Assembly (NCBI GenBank): GCA_001972305.1
Contig: BDDD01002371.1
Location: forward strand, 15,245 to 79,244
Direction: 5' to 3'
DNA from: Cephalotus follicularis
Taxonomy: Eukaryota; Streptophyta; Magnoliopsida; Oxalidales; Cephalotaceae
DNA length: 64,000 bases
A program made the position numbers and the translations under genes. A model generated the notes under the pieces. The model saw nothing but the letters and a program-made list of their open reading frames with translations, did no database searches and was not told the DNA's origin. Shown here in pieces: positions 19,466 through 31,371 of the stretch (position 1 is the first letter of the stretch; every line of letters begins with the position of its first letter).

Positions 19466-22461
19466 TGTGATACGCCCCGTTCCCGGCCACCCCGCCGGAG
19501 GAGGGCCGTGCCAGGAGGAAGGATCCTCTACCCGGATCCCTAACCTTGGTCACCAAACACCAAAACTAAAGCCTAACACTCTAGGCCGAGAGAGCAGACG
19601 TGGAAATGCGTTGCAGAGGAAAACCAAGCTCTCCAAGAATCGCGTACTCTAAGGCATTGAAACAAGGCAACGTCCAAGCATAGGAAACGACATCGTATAG
19701 CTAAGCCTTAAGCCTGGGATCAACTCTAAGGCCCGGGGACAAACGCCTTGTAGAGGACAACAACCCTAGGTCCTCCAAACGTTCAACTTACACTAAGGGG
19801 ATAAGATCTCACCACGTCAGAGCACTCAAAAGATCCACATGGGTTCATACATCAAAACATCTCAAGTAACTTCACTGGTCAGGGGTCGGGAGGTCGGGCT
19901 AAACTAAGGAAAAACCCAAACTCTTACCTAACGCCTGCAAGCTACGTCTGAGGACAAAACACCCGAGGACGCCACCAGACTTCAACCCTAAGGTTAAACT
20001 AACCCAAGCTAAAAAGTCAAACTTAAGGTCTGTCTAGTCTATGAATCTCACCATCCCCTCCTCGGCATCTCGGCAGAGGTGCCAGTAGCTCCCTAAAGAT
20101 CCGAGAAGAAACTCCTATGTTCTCACCTAAGGCATGGGCCTAGGAGGCCTACTCCGCTACCAAGGTCAGAGGACTCCTAAGCACACACTCTAGTCATCTT
20201 GACATTTATACACTTAGAGAAAAACATCCACATCCATCAGAGGAAGATCACATAACATATATAAGCATATAAAAACATCAAGTAACCATACATGATCCTC
20301 TGGAAAAACACCTCAAAATTACCGAGGATGCTCATCCTCTAAGATTCATATACAGAGATGATAAAAAGAGGTTACAGATCTTAACATCATAAATCTATAC
20401 AAAAACCCCAAGAATGCCCCAAATGCATGAAGGTTGGGCATGGCCGAGGAGCCATCCTAAGGTGCTTGTGTCAGACGTCTACCTCTGTCAACACGTTTTA
20501 TCTTAGTGGATCTCAAGAACTCTGCAACTTTGTAACCCTGTTTCCTCTGCACACAAAACTGAGAGGGGATTAGTCCAACTGACTAGTGAGTAAGATTAGG
20601 AACTTCCTGAGCAACCCACCACCACTGGGTGCTAAGAACAAGGTAACATGCCATGCCCCAACCAGGCCGAGGACACCACATATTCACTGTTCAACAAGAA
20701 TAAGGCAAAAGTGAATATGTACATAAATATCAACAATAAAAGAGAGTCTGAGGAGACGTCAGAGCTACCAAACTCAAAGACTGACCTCAAGGAAAGATAA
20801 TAACAACAAGTTATAATAAATATGCAGAGGATCCGAGGATCAACAAAATGATCAAGAATCCAAGGATCAACAATTATCAAGAGGACTACTGGTACTGCAT
20901 CAATCACAAGCACAATCCCACACACACATGCACACAACATACTCACACATTTCCATAGCCGGAACCACCTCGGCAAACACAAGTAACAGCTCCATTGAAA
21001 TCCATCAACGTGGTCATGGGCTACAGGACTGTACACATCCCTCATAAACGCATATAGATACCCACTTCCAGAGCACCGTATGAACATCGATGTAAGGGCT
21101 ACGCAAACACTCCTTCGTCAGCAATCACATGTTGGAACATCTCACTGCATGAACATCGATCAAGGGGCTAAGCAAGCACACCCTCATCGACAATCACGAG
21201 TTCAGTACTACACCACATGGACATCAATCGAGGAGCTACCTCGTTGACAATTACATAGCGTTAATATCATCCAAGGGGCCCGCAAATCATCGCTCGACTC
21301 CACCATTATCGAAATGACAGAGGAGAACTTAGGCTTAGAGGTAAGTGTATCACCACTTAGACCATCTAGACAAACAATCTCATGTCAAAGGACTCCATCA
21401 TGGCCTAACTAAAGAAAGTAGAGGATCCTCGGCTGCTCCCACACATCATTCCATCATAGACCAAAGAAATGAGCAAATCCGGGTATGGAACCCAGGCACA
21501 GTCACACCCAAAAGTTCATCATAAACAATGGCACTGAAGAATGGAATTGGGATCGAACTCCAACTCCTCTACCATCCATAACGAGTCTCATTCACATCCA
21601 AGTACCAGTAACCAGTATCCGAGGAAAACAACAACACATGATATCAAGAAAAGCATGAATACTCAATAACAGGGAACACATATCAACCCAAGACATCAAG
21701 CAACTCTGCTTGACAATAGTATTCACATGTAATAACCAACAAGATAACAGGAGAAGAATCATGGTTAAAGATAATACCATGGAAAAGCATATTTAGAAAT
21801 AGACTCTCAGTATCAAATGATAGGAAAGGAAAACATCCCACTCACTAGTATCTGCAGTCCTCTGCTAGCTTCCTTGTTGTGCGGACTCCACGCCTGGATC
21901 TTCCTCTACAAGATCAACTCACACAGCTTAGCCATAACTAACCAACAAACGTCCGAGGAGCATGCATGAACCACACATATGTATAAGAACTAGAGCCAAG
22001 CTCTTCCTCGGTTTCACAAACCAAAACTCTACTGTCAAAGCTCCACACCATAACCAAGCTGAGGAGAACACTCACCTGCTAAACACGTAGACTGGTATGG
22101 AAGTTCCAACCTCATATGACAAATGAAGCTTCAAGGAGAACGAAGAAGAAGAAGAAGAAGAAAGAAGGAAACCTTCAGTAACTGTTCTTCCAACAAAAAC
22201 TGATGAAATAATCTAACAGCCCACACTCACATCAGTTGAAGTCACCAAAAACCAAGCTTCCACAACAAGCTTCACACACTCCCTAAGGCACACATAAAAT
22301 ATCTTCCCTCTTCACTTCCTCCACAACAACACACATATACAGCATATGCCCAATGGGCCTTAAGCCACCAAGGCCCAAAAACCGAACCCAACAAAGGAAA
22401 AAGAAAAAATTTTCACAGGGCCCAAACATCAATTTATCCAAAATTAAGGTGGTTCGTTACA
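19466..22461 (-). repeat. 3 kb solo LTR, Tekay-like, nested in block M
   Basis: Read on the minus strand it begins TGTAACGAACCACC (22461 leftwards) and ends GGGGCGTATCACA (19466). It holds no coding region; the apparent ORFs are low-complexity. It shares with LTRs F and H the conserved block GGACTAAYCCC followed by an acceptor (here GTGTGCAG at 20549-20547), and has a strong donor GCAG|GTGAGT at 22076/22075. A (GAA)n run is at 22147-22163. Flanks are GTGAC on the left and GACTG on the right, sharing only GAC, so the target duplication is not clean. Confidence 0.65.
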
Positions 22462-23734
22462 GACTGAGGCATTAATTGCCCATATTTGAGAATATACCCG
22501 CATATACATGTTTTAGAGATGTATGTTATATGTGCATACATGAGGGATAATATAGAGGTAGCTAGTAGCATATGAGAAATGTAAGCGTTTTGAGTTTAAG
22601 AGAGAAAACAGAAAAAACCTATACATAGGAGCATTTCCTTTATATTTCTTCGTTTTCTCACCTTCTTTCTCTCTCTCTTCTCTCTCTTTCTTTCTCTCGC
22701 TACCATACACACTCTCTCTAGCCAAAACTTCTCCAAATCTTGAAAACTTAGAGCCTAAATGATCATGGGAACGAGGGGTAGTCGGTAGAAGCTACATTTG
22801 TCTGATAAATTCATCGGTTGAAGCTCCAAAGTGTTTAGGTAGGAATTTCTCTACCTAAATACATTGGGATGATTTATTGATTTATGATATGCATGGATTA
22901 TAGTACCTTGATAAACACTTGAGTATGTATGCGATAAGATCGATTAGAAAGGATTAAAACGGATTAAATAGAGTTTCTCATTAAAGTTTGACATTTAGAT
23001 CTATTTTACCCTTTTTTAGATCTAGTGACCTTCTGAAAATCCAAATGACTTCTTCTCTTGATAGGTCACCTCTAGACATGTCTAGATCTTGCCTCTTAAG
23101 TTTCGTTTTAAATTGATTTGAGGAAGAGGGTTAAAACCCTAAGTTAGCTCGAATTGAGCTAACTTGTAAGCCTCATGCCCATCCAGTCCAATCAACTGGA
23201 ATGAGCATGTAGTCAACTAATGAACACATTAGTTGACTAATGACCTCATATCAGTCGACTATGAGTTGACTGGTCTAATGCTTTTTACCCAAAAGTGTTG
23301 TTTTTACATGTTTTCTCAAACTGTTTTCAAGGGAATCTTCTAAGGCTCAAATGAAAATATCTTAAACATGTTTTGACACATTTCCACTTGTTTAACAAAT
23401 ATTTGACTTATTGAACAAAATGGTTTTGAAATGTAAAGTTTTACAGAGGTTTTCTCCAAAGTAGTCCGTTTGAGACCTTTCTCTTGTTTCTTTCAAACAA
23501 TCTTCTTCGTGAGCCTCCTAGATGTGAATCTAACCTATGTAAACGTGTTTTACATTGAGTGATGATTCTTTAAAAGTGTTTTCTATCATGTCATAGTATG
23601 GAATAAACATAGAGTCTCTAGATGTGTTCACCGTAGAATGAACAGTAACTACTAATCAGGTGTGAGGTATCGATCTACAATCGACTGAGACCTCTGTTAG
23701 AGTTACTTATAGTATGTGTTTAGTTTATCCTTGT

Positions 23735-24260
23735 AACTAACCCTTGAGATGTACGCCATCTTGAAAAAGTGGGGTTAGATGTCTCATTCTTGAGCTTTGT
23801 GTCATCCTGAAAAGTTGGGATTGAGACTCATGCTGAGCTACTATCGATGGACTGATAGATTACTAGTTGTCTGATCCTTGAGCTGAGGGCCATCTTGAAA
23901 AGGTGGGATTTAGACTTGTATGTAACCCTAGAGTTGTGTGCTGCATTCGGGAGGGTTTATACCCACATGTTTAGGAAGCATCCTGACTAATCCTTGAGCT
24001 GAGTACCATGTTGAAAAGGTAGGATTAGATGTCTCATCCTCGAGCTGAGTGTCATCCTGAAAAGGTGAGGCTTGAGACTCACGTTGAGCTATGGAATGCT
24101 TGTATTCTTTTACTTGACTTGTATGGATCTGTAACTAGTTGAGTACCTATAGAGCTACCTATAGACAGCTAGATCTAGTTGGATCTATCACTATTTGTAG
24201 TAGGCAACTAGATGTTCTAAACCTAAAGCTACGTATCATCTTGAAAATGTGGGTTTAGGC
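23735..24260 (+). repeat. Minisatellite with TGAGCTGAG-CATCYTGAAAAGGTGGG core
   Basis: Six or so copies at about 23740, 23785, 23870, 23990, 24037 and 24225 share CTTGAGCTGAGTG, CATCTTGAAAAGG and GGGATTAGA. Spacing is irregular (about 45-120 bp). It resembles tandem repeats found in LTRs or 3' UTRs of plant retroelements. Confidence 0.75.
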
Positions 24261-24324
24261 TTACGGATATTGATTGTTAGGTTAACCACTTATATATACT
24301 GGTATGAGATAATGTAAATATCTA

Positions 24325-26180
24325 AGTCTGCCATGACTGTTGCACAGTTAGGGGCCTCCCCCATTGTCATCGGCAAAGTGATCACTCCTTCGGGGTCCAA
24401 CACATTCCCTGTAAAACTGACTAATGAGGAGTGAATTGGCTTTAGCTCGTCCATTGGTAGGCTCATTTTTCTAAAAGATTCAAAGGATAATACATCTGCA
24501 GAGCTTCTGTTATCAACCAGAATCCTTCACCTACCACCAAGGGATCATCATGAGGAGACTTGATCCTTATCAAATCATCATCAGAGAAAGAAAGACTCGT
24601 CTCAGATTTGGACTTCTTTGAAAGTTTCTCCAACACCTGAACCTCCCTTGCGTATTTCTTTCTCGTAGAGCTGCTTTCCGCCCCAAATGATAAACCTCCT
24701 GAGATGACGTGAATCGTAGCAATCACTTCTCGGTTTGTATTCTTTACTTCCCACTCAACTTCTATCTTTAGAAATCTTGTCTCCTTATCACCAAGCTTCT
24801 GGTTCAAATGTGACCAGCATCTTGTTGATCGACATCATACCCCAGATGCCCCCTTCTGATCAGTTTCTTGATTTCATCCATCAAACCCCAACACTCATTG
24901 TTATTGTGTCTGTGCTCTCTGTGGAATTCAAACCATCGATCACGGTTATGCTTATTATTATTCATCTTCATCCTTTTCGGCCACTTAACTAACCGGTCAT
25001 TCTTTATCTCCATCAAAATCTCATGGCCACTACAGTGACCCCTTAATCATGATCCCTCCCTTCAGCTGCCTCCACCCTAATCTCTTGACATAATCTTTCA
25101 AAGTTTTGTCACTCCTTTGCCTTATGCACATCAAATTAATTAGCATTTTTCTAAGTCTCAGACTACTAATGAAATAAGCCAAGAACTCCCTAATCGACTC
25201 TTTAAAAAAGGAAATTGAGTGAGGAGGGAGTGTTCAAAGCCACATCCTTGTCGCCTCTTGAGCAAGGCTGGAAATAAGTGACACTTTATCGCATCCACAA
25301 AATTATTTATCATCATAAGATCTCTAAAACTGGTCAGATGCTCCCCTGGGTCCATGCTCCCATTGTATCTATCAAACTGGGGCAATTTGAACCCCTTAAG
25401 CATCGGTTCATCCATCATCTCATCGATGAAAGGGTGGTCACCACAATGTGGAGTTCCTCAATGTGTTGGTTGATTTTCTCTACCATCCCAGCTAATCCCA
25501 GCCTTTAGTGCATGTTCTATTTCTTTACTCCCATGTTTCTAACAGACGAAGCTTCCATTCTCTGAGCGGGAGCCTTCGCCTAAAATCCCTTTCTCTGCCT
25601 ATGTCCCTTACTCGGGGAAAAACTTACTTCCTCAGACCTACGATCCTTAGATCGGGCTTTGGTCCTCATAAGTCTCTTGCTTCGGCTAGGATCCACTCTT
25701 CTTGAAGCTAAATCTTCTTGGTTTTCCATCTTGTCCATAAAACTCCTTAACTGAGTTGACAGTTCCAAGTCATCCTTTGGTCTCTTACCCCAAGGATCTG
25801 GTGGTGGAGACTCTCCCCGAGGTTTGTGATTCAATCCCAAAGCATTTGTAACTAGCTGTAGCTATTGGAGGATTTTTTTTCCCATGTCTGCCTTTGTAGC
25901 AAACTGTTCAGCAATATGATTTTCTCGGTTCGCCCGTTCATTCTTGATCCCTTTCTTGAATCTCTATAGAGGGGGTCAACACTTCGGTCTGGCCTCAATG
26001 GACCACTACACTTTCCTTCCCAGCGTTCAATCACCAGGGCTTCGTTTCTTTTCTAATCTTGCTAGATGTTCCCTATTGTCGAGGGCACCCTCCTCGGTGA
26101 TTGAAGATTCGCAGCCATGGAGTAGGTTGTAAGAACTAGACATGAAAGAAAGGCTTTTCGTCCGATTTCTCACAGATGAC
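24325..26180 (-). pseudogene. Tat-clade gag and protease edge, element G
   Basis: Minus strand, 5' to 3': basic region (26030-25580), capsid-like PMLKGFKLPQFDRYNGSMDPGEHL (25400-25320), the conserved FHREHRHNNNECWGLMDEIKKLIRRGHL (about 24930-24850), then the gag-protease linker VISGGLSFGAESSSTRKKYARE and SDDDLIRIKSPHDDPLVV (24710-24540). It stops inside the protease near 24325. Several frameshifts occur. The 5' side carries a Tat-type primer-binding segment (ATTGGCGTCATCTGTGAG, about 26187-26170) next to the LTR. Confidence 0.85.
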
Positions 26181-26189
26181 GCCAATTGT

Positions 26190-26907
26190 TGATGAGTAAA
26201 TTTTGATCAACAATAAATATATATTCCTTCCTCCTAAGTTGGTCATCCTCTAAGCTTCGAGTCGAGAGAGTCTAAGATCTGCAACACAATCAAGGGTAAG
26301 AAAGTAGCATGAGGTGATCCCAGGGGCTACTCTCCGACTATCAAGTCAGTATAAGTCATCGAAGTAATGCACCAAAGTAGATATCCGAGGTTAAGAACTC
26401 TCGAAAAGGTGATTTAGGGAATGAAATATAAGTATCATGTAGGTGAAACAAGTGAGGATCCTTGAACAAGACAAAAAATGAGATATTTATAGGCCAGAGC
26501 CTATGTCTTGATTACCTATACACCCCTCTGAGAATCATGGGGATTTCCTTATGTGTATTTCTGAGGGATCTTATTTGTAATTGCTGCACCAGCGGTTACT
26601 TCTCAACTCCCCTGAAGAATAGGCACAAATATAAGAAATGGTTGCCACCCCTAGCTTTGAATCTTCCTGTAATGTCCATCTTTTGTTCGTCGACATCCAA
26701 GATTTCGAGGTCCAGAATTGTGATATTCTTTCGTTTGTCTTCAGCGGCCAAGGTTTTCATTGCCGAGCTCCCAACTCTCCTTCTATTTGATCTTAACATC
26801 AGAAGTCTTTGGGTTTTCTCCTCTGGAATTTCCATGGTGTCGAAGTCTGAGGCTTCCATCATCCACATGTATGTCTCTTATTGGCCCAAGAAATCCGAAC
26901 CTCATCA
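26190..26907 (-). repeat. 5' LTR of Tat element G
   Basis: On the plus strand it runs from TGATGAGTAAATTTT to ACCTCATCA, so TGATGAG/CTCATCA form the terminal inverted repeat (718 bp). The PBS lies on its left, so in minus orientation it is the 5' LTR. The 5 bp to its right is GTAAG; the matching duplication would lie at the lost other end. Confidence 0.8.
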
Positions 26908-27657
26908 GTAAGTCATTTATATAATATTTTAAAATTTAAAGACAATTATATTTTTTTAGAGATGTAATTGAAATTGATTCCTAAAATTAAGGACAAAATA
27001 ATAATTTAATGAAAATAAGAGGAAATAATTATTGGATTGAAGGGCAAATTGGTAATTTAATTAGAAAAAACAGGATGAATTAAATATAGGATAAGGAATG
27101 AAACAATAATTTCATTGAAGGAAAGATGAGGTGACACCAAATTTACCCATTGTTTCTCCCTTTATAAAGAAGATAGATAAATTATGTCATAAAAAAAATA
27201 TTTTAAACTGTTATTTTGAGATTAAATTGAATACAATAAAGTTTAATAATTTTATAATAATACAAAATAATCGTAAATAATTATATTTGAATCCATATGT
27301 TTTAGAACTAATCCAATAACTTAAAATAATTTATAAACTAATCTATAAGTTTTTTTGGGTTAAGTCTAAAAATATCAACGGATGTTAATTCAAATTATAA
27401 ATTGTTGAAATTTTTATATTAATATAACAATTTATATTCAACACCAAAACTGATGGGTTAAACTATAATGTTGTATTATTAAAAAATCAATAGACAAATA
27501 CAATTCAAGCACAAAATCGAAGAACTAAAGCACAAACACTCTATCTTCTTTTGGATATAGAATTATCAATTGTAATAATTTTTTTTTTAATATTCTAATG
27601 ATTAATAGCTATGTTTCTCATGATTAGTGTGAGATTTCATTAGCATTTTTGCTCAGT
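26908..27657. other. AT-rich noncoding stretch, probable Helitron body
   Basis: No gene. It is AT-rich and ends in the Helitron-type terminus at 27658-27685. A piece such as TTTCTCCCTTTATAAAGAAG (27147-27166) is consistent with a nonautonomous element. A 5' TC terminus could not be located, and the LTR of G may have interrupted it. Confidence 0.4.
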
Positions 27658-27685
27658 CCGCCGCAAAGCGCGGGATGTTAGCTAG
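27658..27685 (+). mobile_element. Helitron-type 3' terminus
   Basis: A hairpin CCG-C-CGC AAA GCGCGG (27658-27673, one bulged C), then 8 nt, then CTAG at 27682-27685 and a T outside. This is the diagnostic rolling-circle transposon end: a short GC hairpin before CTRR, inserted before T. It lies 164 bp before the DUF538 start codon. Confidence 0.7.
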
Positions 27686-27849
27686 TTTTTATTGAGTAGT
27701 AAATTTGTAACTTGTAAAGTCGGCTCAAAGTTTGCCTAACGGCCCCAACCTCACCAACCACAAATATTTTTCCACCGATTATACCCTCGACCATCTCCCT
27801 AAATTACCTCTCTCCTCGTCTCCCCAACCTCTCTCAAACAGCTACATCA

Positions 27850-28365
27850 ATGGCATCTCTCTCCTCAATCTCTCTCACCTTTCTCTTTCTCACACTCCTC
27901 TTCAAAACCCACCTCTCTTTTCCCCTCCCAAAACTCGAATTCAATCGCAACCGTCCATTCCTGCCCCTCAATTCACTCACAGACGTTCATGATCTCCTGC
28001 CACAGTATGGCCTTCCAAAGGGTTTGTTACCAAACAATGTCAAGTCCTACAGTCTTTCAAGCAGTGGCGACTTCAATATAGAGCTTGAGAGCCCATGTTA
28101 TGTCCAATTTGACCAGTTGGTCTACTATGACAAGAAGATCAAAGGACAATTGAGTTATGGGTCAGTGCATGATGTGTCTGGAATTCAAGCAAAGAAACTG
28201 TTTTTATGGGTGTCTGTTACTGGGATTGTAGCTGAAAAGGATTCTGGCACGATTGACTTTTATGTGGGTGCTTTGTCTGAGAGCTTGCCTGCTAAGCAGT
28301 TTGACGATATTCCTGTTTGTAAGAGCAAGTCCTGCTATCATGAGACTAAGCTAGAGTCCATTTAA
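27850..28365 (+). CDS. Secreted DUF538 family protein
   Basis: 171 aa from a single open frame. The ATG at 27850 gives a signal peptide (hydrophobic TFLFLTLLF around residues 9-18, cleavage likely near residue 23), so the product is probably secreted. Residues about 45-155 form a DUF538 domain: DLLPQYGLPKGLLPNNVKSY near the start, then alternating strands including CYVQF, YDKKIKGQLSYGSV and FLWVSVTGI. The length is usual for this plant family. Its biochemical role is not settled; related proteins have been linked to stress and cell-wall contexts. No intron is needed. The leader is pyrimidine-rich (CTCTCTC) and no clear TATA box was seen. Intact and probably functional. Confidence 0.93.
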   Translation: MASLSSISLTFLFLTLLFKTHLSFPLPKLEFNRNRPFLPLNSLTDVHDLLPQYGLPKGLLPNNVKSYSLSSSGDFNIELESPCYVQFDQLVYYDKKIKGQLSYGSVHDVSGIQAKKLFLWVSVTGIVAEKDSGTIDFYVGALSESLPAKQFDDIPVCKSKSCYHETKLESI

Positions 28366-30584
28366 AGTATGTGTTTTTTGCTTTTTTAACATTCTTTGTA
28401 TGTTTTATAATTGGCTTTAATCTTTGACTTTACTTGATTCTTTGTGGATTCTGAATAGGATAGACAAATTATCTAGGTCATCAAATTTTCTTTTTTTCTT
28501 TTTAATTATTGGAAGATGATGTTGGAGAATAGTTTTGGTTAAGGGCATGCCATGATATTTTGTTTGCAGAGTATCAATACAATCCTTAATGGAAATTGAA
28601 GGATCATAGGTTTCTTGTGGAAGCGTGATGATTCGAGACTGGTAAATAGGATATAATATCATCGATTGCATATATTATTGTTGCCCATATTGATTGTTCT
28701 TGTTAGATATGAGGTGGAGGAGGATTGTTGTCGCCATTCATTGCAAGCATCTGAAGTGCTAATGATGCGTCAAACATGTTGCTAGTTTTGACTAACAAAG
28801 AGGAATGAAGCATCGTGAGACAAAATTTTAATCGCCATGCTTCTTTTTTATTTTCTGATTCTTTATCAATTTGTTTATGTATGTCAGAATTTTGCAGCCA
28901 GTTCTGAACCTACTTATTGTGTTTTGTACTTACTAGGCAGAAGATGTATCACCTTTTGGATATTAGCTGCTTCATTGAATTTTTGTGCTCCTAATCAATA
29001 TCCTTTAACTTGCGTCAACCTGATCTCACTAGTTGGGTCTCAATGTTTGGGAGTCTCGAAGTTATTTTTTACAAATTTCGATTGGAAGCATGATCTAGGA
29101 ATAAATGTGATGTCATGTCAATACTCCTATAGTATATGCCACTTCATCCTTGGAATTTCAGATGAACAGATTGGATGCTAGCATCTCATTAAGCCTCACT
29201 CCCATGATGTTGGGAGCTCAGTGTCCTGGCTACTTAACGGTGTGCTTAAATTTAGAAATTAAGGTGTGCATACTGCTATCACGTCACACCTGTATTGACA
29301 TACTTCTCAGGTACTTAAGGCCGTAGGTTTACTTCGAGTCTGTCTCTTGCCCATTTTTTTTCGGTCTGGCTCCTGGTTGCATCGGTTTATTTTGGCCACA
29401 ATCAATGAGGACTCTGCTCCAGTAGGTTCGGGCCGAACTATTGCCTGCCAAGAGTGAGCTTTTTGCGGTTGGGAGAAAGTTCCCGTTTGGGCAAAAACAA
29501 AACCTAGTATCTGAGCTTTCCGTTGTATTTAAACATTTGTTGTGCTTTTCCATAGTGTACTGTTATACCACTATCTTACACCCTGTAGTTGCCTCAGGAA
29601 AATTTGCATACATGGTTCTCAGGTTGATGGAAAAATGTACTTGTATGATTTCTCTAATAATTTTTAGTAAGCCTATTAAGTTTTGCATATGAGAAGAGTA
29701 GTCATAGCTTTTAAGGGTAATCATTTGTGTTAACTTCTCTAGTGAACATTTAGCCCTTAACGGTCACTATTATAATAAATTCTTGTCACTAATCGTGGCA
29801 CAAAGAGCACAAACAGTTTAAAGTCCCAGTTTCCGCTAATTCCTAATCCATTACTGATACTTGTTTTGGAGGACTAATGTAGGCGCCTCAATTTTCTTGC
29901 AGGTGGAACCCATCGTCATTCCATTGTGTGATTGGGTGGTGAATACATGAACCCCTGTATAGATGTGTAAGTTTGGTTCGGCTATTAAACTATGAAATTG
30001 TTTTCCAGTTGTATCATACTCACATATAAGGATGTAAGAATAGATCTTTTAGCTATCATATCATGTTAATCCCACGGTTTCTGTTATATGTTCAGCAATA
30101 CAAGTATATATCTTCATCAATACCCTTTCTTTGTCTTCAGCTCTCTTATCAACTATTCTTTTCTCTCTTTCTTTTTGTTTTGTTCAATTCGTTCACCGAT
30201 TAATATGGGAAAAACCATATTTACATTGACAATGCATGTAACGCAAAGAACACATTCATCTAGTTTTGAAATCTAACCTTGAATTATATATATTGTCAAA
30301 ATCTTTTATGTATGGTTTCGTAGCATGTATATGTTGACACTTTTATTTATTATATTTGTTATTTATATTTGATAAATATAACAGTTGGATTTCATATTTT
30401 ATTTATTTAGATCATGTATGTAAATTTTTAAGATATCTGATTGACATAAAAATTTCTATGCTTGATCAACAAGATAGAACATCAAATTCAATGATTGTGT
30501 TTATAAAGCATAAAATACGAATCCGATATAAAGTGACATAACACACGAGCTCATGTCTTATGTCAAACATACCCTCTCAACCAT
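28366..30584. other. Intergenic, no gene supported
   Basis: AT-rich with short open frames on both strands, none with recognisable domains. The first few hundred bases should hold the 3' UTR of the DUF538 gene. A minus-strand open stretch at 29329-29553 is not recognised. Confidence 0.5.
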
Positions 30585-31094
30585 ATATGTATAGGGTAAA
30601 GTTAATATATTGGATCATTTTAGATGTTGGATCAGGTATAAGTGTTAAATGACCTAAAAAACGGCATGCTTACAAGTTATATTTTATAAATTTGATCGTT
30701 GGGTTTGATAATCCATATATATAGATCATATGTACATATTTTTAAGTTGATTAAATACTTATAACTATTTCGTTTTCATACAATACTCTGGACCGTTATG
30801 ACTAAATATGAGGGAAAACTGGTTTAACTGTTAAAATTGTTATGTAATAACAAAATAGTTAGAGAATTTCAATTCTTTTTAAAATCGATATGGATGATAT
30901 ACACATATAGATTATCAAATAGAACAGTCGAATTTATAAAATATAATTTGTAAGTATGCACTTTTAAGTGATCTAATACCTAAATCTAATTCAAATGATT
31001 GAACATATTCATGTATAGACGGTTTGCATTGGATTAACGTAGCTTTTTTAATGTAAATGAAAAAAGCTACGTTAATCCAATGCAAACCGTCTAT
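30585..31094. repeat. Foldback (inverted-repeat) element
   Basis: The left arm, about 30600-30735, and the reverse complement of about 30900-31050 match imperfectly over about 130 bp; shared words include CTTACAARTTATATTTTATAAAT and TTTGATAATC. It encodes nothing. It looks like a MITE or foldback element. Exact ends and target duplication are not resolved. Confidence 0.6.
31015..31094. repeat. Perfect 35-bp inverted repeat with 10-nt loop
   Basis: Arms 31015-31049 and 31060-31094 are exact reverse complements (ATAGACGGTTTGCATTGG... against ...CCAATGCAAACCGTCTAT), with loop AATGTAAATG. It would form a strong hairpin in DNA or RNA. The left arm continues the right arm of the larger foldback, so the right arm is an extra inverted copy. 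Confidence 0.95.
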
Positions 31095-31371
31095 TTATAA
31101 AATATAGATCCTAGGTCTGACAAGTAATTCTTTATAGTTGGACAGAATATGTATAGGAAAATGTGCTTTTATTACTTAGACACAAGTTTAATGGTAATGC
31201 ACTTGTATTACTTTTTTATTGGGTGCCAATACCTTACAAACATTATTAGACACAAACAAGTATAATGAATGGATATGATTATTGAAGCTAAAAATGAATG
31301 TCATCAGTTCCAAATGTATTTCCAAATTAACTATTGTAGAAATATATACAAGTTACATGAAATATCTAGTC

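Larger units (their letters stand above)
19321..24325. mobile_element. LTR-like block M separating Tat fragments E and G
   Basis: Starts TGTAACGCTATG at 19321 directly after gag E and runs to where Tat protease similarity of G begins near 24325. It includes the nested LTR at 19466-22461 and a minisatellite at 23735-24260. The part from 22462 has a CT-rich tract (22660-22720) like a retroelement leader. No ORF is convincing. The left end looks like an LTR end, but I could not place a matching right end, so the class is uncertain. Confidence 0.4.

Noticed and set aside
20632-21087. 151-aa minus-strand hydrophobic frame
   Set aside because: Inside the 3 kb LTR; composition-driven, no recognised domain and no partner in other LTRs.
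19321-24325. Block M as a complete LTR element
   Set aside because: The left end is LTR-like but no matching right end, PBS, PPT or coding domain was found.
26908-27657. A full Helitron with defined 5' end
   Set aside because: The 3' terminus is convincing but I could not find a 5' TC end, so only the terminus is called firmly.
29329-29553. 74-aa minus-strand frame with charged ends
   Set aside because: No family recognised, no promoter or splice context; kept only as unexplained intergenic sequence.
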